Shown: piece after piece, positions 59,583 to 64,000 of the stretch | Layout of the letters: each line of letters begins with the position of its first letter | How positions within the stretch are numbered: position 1 is the stretch's first letter | DNA from: JBFAPK01 sp040676675 | GTDB lineage: Bacteria; Actinomycetota; Actinomycetes; Mycobacteriales; Micromonosporaceae | Length of the DNA: 64,000 nt | Direction: 5' to 3' | NCBI RefSeq assembly: GCF_040676675.1 | Contig: NZ_JBFAPK010000014.1 | Span: forward strand, 111,942-175,941 | The notes under the pieces: model-generated | Databases searched by the model: none | Told to the model about the DNA's origin: nothing | The model's input: the letters and a program-made list of their open reading frames with translations, nothing else | Translations under genes and position numbers: made by a program

Positions 59583-59612
59583 AGATTACATGTGCCGACC
59601 TCGATCTGTAAA
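59583..59612 (-). promoter_or_regulatory. Predicted promoter of the GH20 gene
   Basis: On the minus strand TTTACA (59607-59612), an 18-nt spacer and TAATCT (59583-59588). The adjoining upstream bases AATTAACAAGG (about 59613-59623 on the minus strand) are AT-rich and may bind a regulator. Confidence 0.5.
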
Positions 59613-59660
59613 CCTTGTTAATTGTGTCTTCGTGGCGGACCCGGTGGAGGCGCGGGGCCG

Positions 59661-59721
59661 CGCGTTGCTCAGGATGCGGGCCCGCGCGTCGCTCAGGGGG
59701 AGAGGGCGTGCGTTGCTCAGG
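59661..59721. repeat. Three 24-bp-spaced repeats overlapping a gene end
   Basis: The 13-mer CGCGTTGCTCAGG occurs with one change per copy at 59661-59673, 59685-59697 and 59709-59721, exactly 24 bp apart. The third copy contains the stop codon (59717-59719) of the membrane protein gene. Confidence 0.85.
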
Positions 59722-60100
59722 GGCGCGGCGCGCGTACCGGCGCCGCCGGCCAGAGGCCGCTGGCGAGCAGCGGCACGGCACCGGGCAGGAACGCGAACCC
59801 GAGGCCGAGCGCGAGCAGCACCGCCCAGACGAGGACGACCGCGCCGGCGACCAGGTCGGTCGTCCGGCGGGGGAGCAGCAGCGGCAGCGCGGCGGCGGCC
59901 ACCGGTACGCCGAGCAGGAAGATCGCCGCGGCCCCGGAGTCCCGTACCGTCAGCGGCGCGAGCAGCGCCGCGGTCAGCAGGAGGATCAGCAGCGCGGACC
60001 GGCGCAGCAGCGGGCGCGGGTCGGCCGGGCGGCGGACCAGCAGCAGCAGACCCACCGCGAGTACGGCCAGGAGCGCGAGTAGCAGGGCAACGCCGATCAT
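59717..60100 (-). CDS. Small four-helix membrane protein, unknown function
   Basis: 127 residues from ATG 60100 with a strong GGAGG six bases upstream. About four hydrophobic segments (near 1-20, 32-50, 59-75, 82-103) are rich in Leu/Ala. No motif is recognised. The stop codon lies in the third copy of a 24-bp-period repeat. Codon use is normal for the window. Confidence 0.75.
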   Translation of the reverse strand: MIGVALLLALLAVLAVGLLLLVRRPADPRPLLRRSALLILLLTAALLAPLTVRDSGAAAIFLLGVPVAAAALPLLLPRRTTDLVAGAVVLVWAVLLALGLGFAFLPGAVPLLASGLWPAAPVRAPRP

Positions 60101-60213
60101 GTCGCCTCCAGCCGGTGCCGGGTCCACCGATTGTGGCCCGGCCTGCGACCGAGGTGTTCACGACTGACCGGAATCCGATTGAGCCGCGTGCCGGGCTGCG
60201 GTAGAAGCCAGAA

Positions 60214-60750
60214 ATGCGACCGGAGCCGGGACAGGTACTGCACTTCTCCGAAGACCCGACGATCACGCGGTTCGTACCGCACGTCGCCGACACCGCCCAG
60301 CAGCCCGAGCCGTACGTCTGGGCCGTCGACCACCAGCGGGCCCCCGGCTACTGGTTCCCCCGGCAGTGTCCGCGCGCGATGGCCTGGGTGCGGAACGGCA
60401 CCACCGACGCCGACCGCGACCGGATCGTCGGCGCGGGCTGCGGCGACCGGGTCCACGCGATCGAGTACGGCTGGCTCGGCGCGATGCGAACCACCCGGCT
60501 CTTCGCCTACCGGCTGCCGGCGGGCCGCTTCCGCCCGTTCGGCGCGCCGGAGCAGCACGCCCACGTCGCGGTCGAACCGGTCGAGCCGCTCGGCCCGCCC
60601 GAGCCGGTCGGCGACCTGTTCGCCTGCCACGCCGACGCGGGCATCCAACTGCGGGTACTGAGCAACCTCTGGGCCTTCTGGGACGCGGTCGTCGACAGCA
60701 CGCTCGGGTTCAGCGGCATCCGGCTGCGCAACGCCGCGCCCCGGCCGTGA
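60214..60750 (+). CDS. DUF6886-type protein
   Basis: 178 residues from ATG 60214. The sequence begins VLHFSEDPTITRFVPHVADT, then YVWAVDHQRAPGYWFPRQCPRAMAW, a pattern I associate with the DUF6886 family of actinobacteria. It is cytoplasmic, with no signal peptide. Function unknown. The protein has several conserved Trp and Cys residues (CPRAMAW, CGDRVHAIE). It is convergent with the lipoprotein gene that ends at 60776. Confidence 0.75.
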   Translation: MRPEPGQVLHFSEDPTITRFVPHVADTAQQPEPYVWAVDHQRAPGYWFPRQCPRAMAWVRNGTTDADRDRIVGAGCGDRVHAIEYGWLGAMRTTRLFAYRLPAGRFRPFGAPEQHAHVAVEPVEPLGPPEPVGDLFACHADAGIQLRVLSNLWAFWDAVVDSTLGFSGIRLRNAAPRP

Positions 60751-60775
60751 GCGGATGCCACCCGCTCGGCCATCG

Positions 60776-61699
60776 TCAGTCCAGCCGGGCCGCGAACGTG
60801 TCCACCTGGGCCGCGAGCGCACCCAGATCGGCCGCGTGCCGTTCGAGGGAGCGCCGGGTGTCCCGCAGCCTCAGCTCGACGTACCGGTCGGCGTAGCCGG
60901 TGGCACGAGCGCAGCGGTTGGTGGCCACCGCGAGGGCGACCTCGGCCGGTGTCGGCACGTAGACCCGCTCGGGTACGGCCGGCAGCACCTCGATGGTGCC
61001 CGGAACGCGTTTCGGGGGCGCGGGCGGCGCCCCCGTCAACGTTCCCGTCGGCACCCCGACCCCGTACGCCCGCAGGTGGCGTTCCCGCTCGCCGGGACGC
61101 GGCCGGAAGCCGGCCCGGTCGAGGCAGTCCAGCACCGGGACGCTGATCTCGCGGTACTCCGCCGCACCCGCTCCGGTCGTGCTCCCGGTCGACAACTCGT
61201 CGGTCACGGTGTTCATGAGCGCGTACGCCCGCTCGCGGACGTCGGCGAAGTCGGGGCCGAGCCCACGGTGCACCTCCTGCGTGCACCGCTCGAAGGCGCG
61301 GTCGAAGCCCCTGTGGTAGCTGAGCACGTGCGCCGCCTTGGCCGGCTCGTTCCGGCCGAAACCCGTCCGCCGCAACCGCTGCTCGTCCGCGGTCGCGTAG
61401 GCGGGCGCGGCCACGTTCATGCCCGCGAACGGATCCTCGCCCCGCTGTGGTCCGGCCGCCGCCAACTGCGGATACCCCCGCCGGCTCAGGCAATCGGCGC
61501 GCCGGTCCGACTCCGCGTACTCCAACCGGCGCAGCGCGTCGGAGCGGAACACCTCGACGGTGATCCGATCGGCGGGCACCCGCTCGTACGCCACGGGCCG
61601 GACCGGGGCGGACCGTGGCCCGTGCGCGGTCGACGAGCAGGCGGCGGTCGCCGGCACCAGCGCGACCACGGCCAGCGTCGCCAGGATCCTGCTGCCCAT
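60776..61699 (-). CDS. Secreted lipoprotein of unknown function
   Basis: 307 residues from ATG 61699 behind GGAGGGAGAG. Signal MGSRILATLAVVALVPAT with lipobox-like TAACSS. The mature part is helical and charged, with Cys pairs (RADCLSRRGYP, FERCTQE, VLDCLDRAGF, TNRCARATG) that suggest two disulfides. Repeated CLxRxGYP/CLDRAGF sequences indicate an internal duplication. No enzymatic motif. Extracytoplasmic role unknown. Confidence 0.85.
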   Translation of the reverse strand: MGSRILATLAVVALVPATAACSSTAHGPRSAPVRPVAYERVPADRITVEVFRSDALRRLEYAESDRRADCLSRRGYPQLAAAGPQRGEDPFAGMNVAAPAYATADEQRLRRTGFGRNEPAKAAHVLSYHRGFDRAFERCTQEVHRGLGPDFADVRERAYALMNTVTDELSTGSTTGAGAAEYREISVPVLDCLDRAGFRPRPGERERHLRAYGVGVPTGTLTGAPPAPPKRVPGTIEVLPAVPERVYVPTPAEVALAVATNRCARATGYADRYVELRLRDTRRSLERHAADLGALAAQVDTFAARLD

Positions 61700-61761
61700 C
61701 CGTCTCTCCCTCCGGGCTCGCGGACGGTGCCGGGGTGGCCGGCGGCCCACCCCGGCGGCCC

Positions 61762-62193
61762 TCACACGCAGCGTTCGTGCCGGTCGTTACGGTCGGCCGT
61801 GTTGGTGAGCCAGTGGCGGGTCGACGCCGACGAGTCCCGCGGGATGTAGTCCCACTGCCAGACCCCGTTGATGTCGAGCGCGCCGACGCGGACCCGGCAC
61901 TCGGTGTCGCGGTTCGTCGCGTACCAGGCGTGGTCCTGGACCGGGATGCCGGACCGCACGTACTGGCTGTTGGCCGGGACGCCGACGTCCATGAACTCGT
62001 TGCCGCTGTGGTTCGCGGTGTCCCAGAACTGCTTCTGGTACCGGACGTCGGCGTTGTACCAGAAGCAGATCTCGCCGACGCTGCATCCCGGCAACCCGTT
62101 CCCGTCGTCCGCGCTGGCCGCCGTCGCGGGCGCCACCGTGACCAGCGCCGCCGTCGCGAACAGCGCCGCGACCCTCGTGCGAAGCCTCGACAT
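61762..62193 (-). CDS. Secreted peptidase-inhibitor I36-like small protein
   Basis: 143 residues with signal peptide (RVAALFATAALVTVAPATAASA). The mature 115 residues show GEICFWYNADVRYQKQFWDT with Cys at CSVGEIC, aromatic-rich strands, and a second Cys pair at TECRVRV and the final ERCV. The beta-gamma-crystallin-like I36 pattern is typical of Streptomyces peptidase inhibitors and related secreted proteins. Substrate or target is unknown. Confidence 0.7.
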   Translation of the reverse strand: MSRLRTRVAALFATAALVTVAPATAASADDGNGLPGCSVGEICFWYNADVRYQKQFWDTANHSGNEFMDVGVPANSQYVRSGIPVQDHAWYATNRDTECRVRVGALDINGVWQWDYIPRDSSASTRHWLTNTADRNDRHERCV

Positions 62194-62501
62194 TCGTTCC
62201 CCCTCTTCGAATCGCGGCCTGCCCGGCCGCCTCCGGTCCGGCCCGGATCATCCGGCCCGAGAAGGAACCTAGATCGAAGAACTTTCACGATCCTTTCAAC
62301 CGGTACGCGCCGGGCCGCGTCGCGCTCCGGGTGCGGAGCGTATGCATCGACGGTCGTCGGAATACGGTATACAGACTTCAGTGTTCAAAATCACCCTTGC
62401 CGGCCGGCGGGTGCGGAGCGTCCACCTACCTCGGAAGCGGCTCGGACAACGGCACCAGACCACCACCGGGGCCTTGCGAGGATCGCGACGGAAGGGTTCT
62501 C
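62194..62501. promoter_or_regulatory. Divergent control region of the I36-like and OFA transporter genes
   Basis: 308 bp. On the minus strand TTGAAA (about 62295-62300) may be the -35 of the I36-like gene. On the + strand GGTATACAGACTTC (about 62367-62380), with the self-complementary GTATAC, may be a GntR-type operator for the transporter. The 13-mer GGGTGCGGAGCGT occurs at 62329-62341 and 62409-62421, exactly 80 bp apart. Confidence 0.4.
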
Positions 62502-63899
62502 ATGACGACAGGCTCAGCCACCTACACCGTCCTGACCGACGGCAACGGACGTACCTATCGAGTAGGCGAGACGCCGCACGACCTGCTGGGTCGGTCGCGG
62601 GCGTGGATGATGTGGCTGCCGTGGGCCGCCATGTTCGCGGTCAGTTCGTTCGAGTACGGCTGGGGCGCGGTCGAGGAGACCGTGGAGCGGCGGTACCACT
62701 GGACGCTGACCGACGCGTTCTGGTTGGCCAGCATCTGGGCCGTCTTCCAGGCCGGGGTGGCGTTCCCGGCCGGGCGGCTGCGGGAGAAGGGCGTCTTCTC
62801 CGCCCGCGCGGCGATGCTCGTGGGGGCCCTCTGCTGCGGGGTCAGCTGGTTCACCCTGGCGCACGTCGGCAACCTCGCCGTCGGCTTCGTCGGCTACTCG
62901 GTCCTGGGCGGCACGGGCGCCGGCCTGGTCTACGCGACCTGCATCAACATGGTCGGCAAGTGGTACCCGGAGAAGCGCGGAGCGCGGGTCGGCTTCGTCA
63001 ACGGCGCGTTCGCCTACGGCGTCGTACCGGTCATCTACGTCTTCTCGTACGTGCTGGACGAGCGGAACTACTCGGCCGTGCTCGACGCGCTCGGCGGCTA
63101 CATGCTCGTCGCGGTCGCGATCTGCGGCCTCTTCTTCCGGGACCCGCCGAAGAACTGGTGGCCGAGCGAGGTCGACCCGCTGCGCTGGGCCTCGGGCGAC
63201 CACCGCGCCGCGGCGCGGAGCCTGGCGAAGAACCCGCCCGCGGTACGGCAGTTCTCCCCGATGGAGGCGATCCGCAGCGGCATGCTGCCGCTGATGTGGG
63301 GCTGCATGGTCATCATCGGGATGGTGTCGCTCTTCGGCATCAACTTCGAGGTGCCGTTCGCCAAGGAGAGCCATTTCGGCCCGTTCGTCGCCGCCTCCGC
63401 GGCCGGCGTGCTCTCCGTCGTCAACGGCACCGGACGCGCCGTGGTCGGCTGGGCGTCGGACCTGTTCGGCCGCCGCCAGACGCTGACGATCGTACTGGTC
63501 ATCGCGGCGGTCGCGCAGTTCGGCGTGCTGTACGCGGGGAACACCCACAACCTGGTGCTGTTCATGGTGGCGGCCTTCCTCACCGGGTTCGGCAGCGGCG
63601 CGTTCTACCCGCTCTTCGCCACCCTGGTGCCGGACTACTTCGGCGAGAACCACAACGCGACGAACTACGGGATCGTCTACAGCTCCAAACTGGTGGGTGG
63701 GATCGGCGGTGGCGGACTCGCCGCCTCGGTGGTGGTCGCCTGGGGCTACACGGGCGCCTACCTGCTCGCCGGCGGCGCCGCGCTCCTGGCCGCCGCGATC
63801 AGCCTGTTCCTGCGGCAGCCGGGCCGTGGCCACGGCCGTACCCAAGGCAGGCCGACGCCGGCGGTCGCGGACGGTCTCGGCCCGGCGCTGGCGGGCTGA
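62502..63899 (+). CDS. OFA-family MFS transporter (oxalate/formate antiporter-like)
   Basis: 465 residues from ATG 62502 behind GGAAGGG. 12 membrane helices. Typical OFA features: LPWAAMFAVSSFEYGWGAVE, GYSVLGGTGAGLVYATCINM, and VGWASDLFGRRQTLTIVLV as MFS motif A after the central loop. It likely exchanges oxalate or another small carboxylate. A hairpin-rich GC tract follows the stop codon. No oxalyl-CoA genes lie within the window; they may lie beyond its end. Confidence 0.92.
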   Translation: MTTGSATYTVLTDGNGRTYRVGETPHDLLGRSRAWMMWLPWAAMFAVSSFEYGWGAVEETVERRYHWTLTDAFWLASIWAVFQAGVAFPAGRLREKGVFSARAAMLVGALCCGVSWFTLAHVGNLAVGFVGYSVLGGTGAGLVYATCINMVGKWYPEKRGARVGFVNGAFAYGVVPVIYVFSYVLDERNYSAVLDALGGYMLVAVAICGLFFRDPPKNWWPSEVDPLRWASGDHRAAARSLAKNPPAVRQFSPMEAIRSGMLPLMWGCMVIIGMVSLFGINFEVPFAKESHFGPFVAASAAGVLSVVNGTGRAVVGWASDLFGRRQTLTIVLVIAAVAQFGVLYAGNTHNLVLFMVAAFLTGFGSGAFYPLFATLVPDYFGENHNATNYGIVYSSKLVGGIGGGGLAASVVVAWGYTGAYLLAGGAALLAAAISLFLRQPGRGHGRTQGRPTPAVADGLGPALAG

Positions 63900-63912
63900 C
63901 CCGGCCGCCGAG

Positions 63913-63980
63913 CCGCCGCCGCCAGCGCGGCGGCGGCGGGGCCGCCCCCGGCAGCGTGGCGGCGGCGGGGGCGCCCCCGG
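63913..63980 (+). repeat. GC hairpin and 29-bp tandem repeat after the OFA gene
   Basis: The arms CCGCCGCCGCC (63913-63923) and GGCGGCGGCGG (63929-63939) form an 11-bp stem, probably the terminator. A 29-nt unit is repeated in tandem at 63923-63951 and 63952-63980. Confidence 0.6.
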
Positions 63981-64000
63981 AGGCCGGGCCCGACCCCCGG

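Noticed and set aside
59518..59640. DasR box in front of the GH20 gene
   Set aside because: No sequence resembling the paired ACTGGTCTAGACCACT-type site was found by eye in the leader.

Overview
The window is very GC-rich actinomycete chromosome. Gene content and codon style point to Micromonosporaceae (Micromonospora or a close relative): many GTG/TTG starts, ATGA/GTGA overlaps, Tat and lipoprotein exports, a CYP157-like P450, secreted polysaccharide-degrading enzymes and long palindromes between genes. This placement is inferred from style, not from a search. No rRNA, tRNA, CRISPR array, transposase or prophage was seen.

Layout. 1-2.8 kb: a broken edge-truncated XRE regulator, a long inverted repeat, a membrane protein and a NarL-type two-component pair. 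3.1-5.6 kb: glpF-glpK glycerol operon. 5.6-13.8 kb: TetR/DHA2 efflux pair, serine hydrolase, phosphopantetheinyl transferase with metallophosphoesterase, cold-shock protein, an unusual P450, a 670-bp gap and a PEBP protein. 13.9-18.3 kb: GntR regulator, Tat-exported poly-gamma-glutamate-hydrolase-like protein and phnDCE-type ABC importer. 18.3-28.5 kb: carbohydrate locus with GH31 alpha-xylosidase, sugar ABC importer, LacI repressor with a perfect operator, and GH38 alpha-mannosidase. 28.6-30.1 kb: DUF1992 protein and an aldo/keto reductase with twin palindromic operators.

30.2-39.6 kb: cobalamin locus. A B12 riboswitch precedes a fused ChlI/ChlD-type chelatase subunit, cobO, cobB, cobE, a PPOX-class flavoprotein, cobL and cobM. 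cbiD is convergent with cobM, and cobK follows divergently. The locus carries long palindromes that contain a start codon or a stop codon, plus a 29-bp tandem duplication that created a 10-codon ORF between cobL and cobM.

39.7-47.3 kb: DHA2 exporter and TetR with three matching operator-like sites, secreted metzincin-type protease, secreted HNH nuclease, DUF6585 protein and GH27 alpha-galactosidase. 47.5-52.1 kb: probable sulfur/flavin region with an internally deleted FMN reductase, a P-loop kinase, a leaderless mini-ORF upstream of a flavin reductase, and metNIQ. 52.3-64 kb: M20 peptidase, GntR/CynX-type pair, GNAT, DUF305 lipoprotein, chitin-type LPMO and GH20 hexosaminidase (probably cooperating in chitin breakdown), small membrane and secreted proteins, and an OFA-family transporter.

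Most promising observations: the P450 without the ExxR motif, the duplication-born coupling ORF in the cob operon, palindromes overlapping start or stop codons, the triple TetR operator set, and the leaderless mini-ORF before the flavin reductase.
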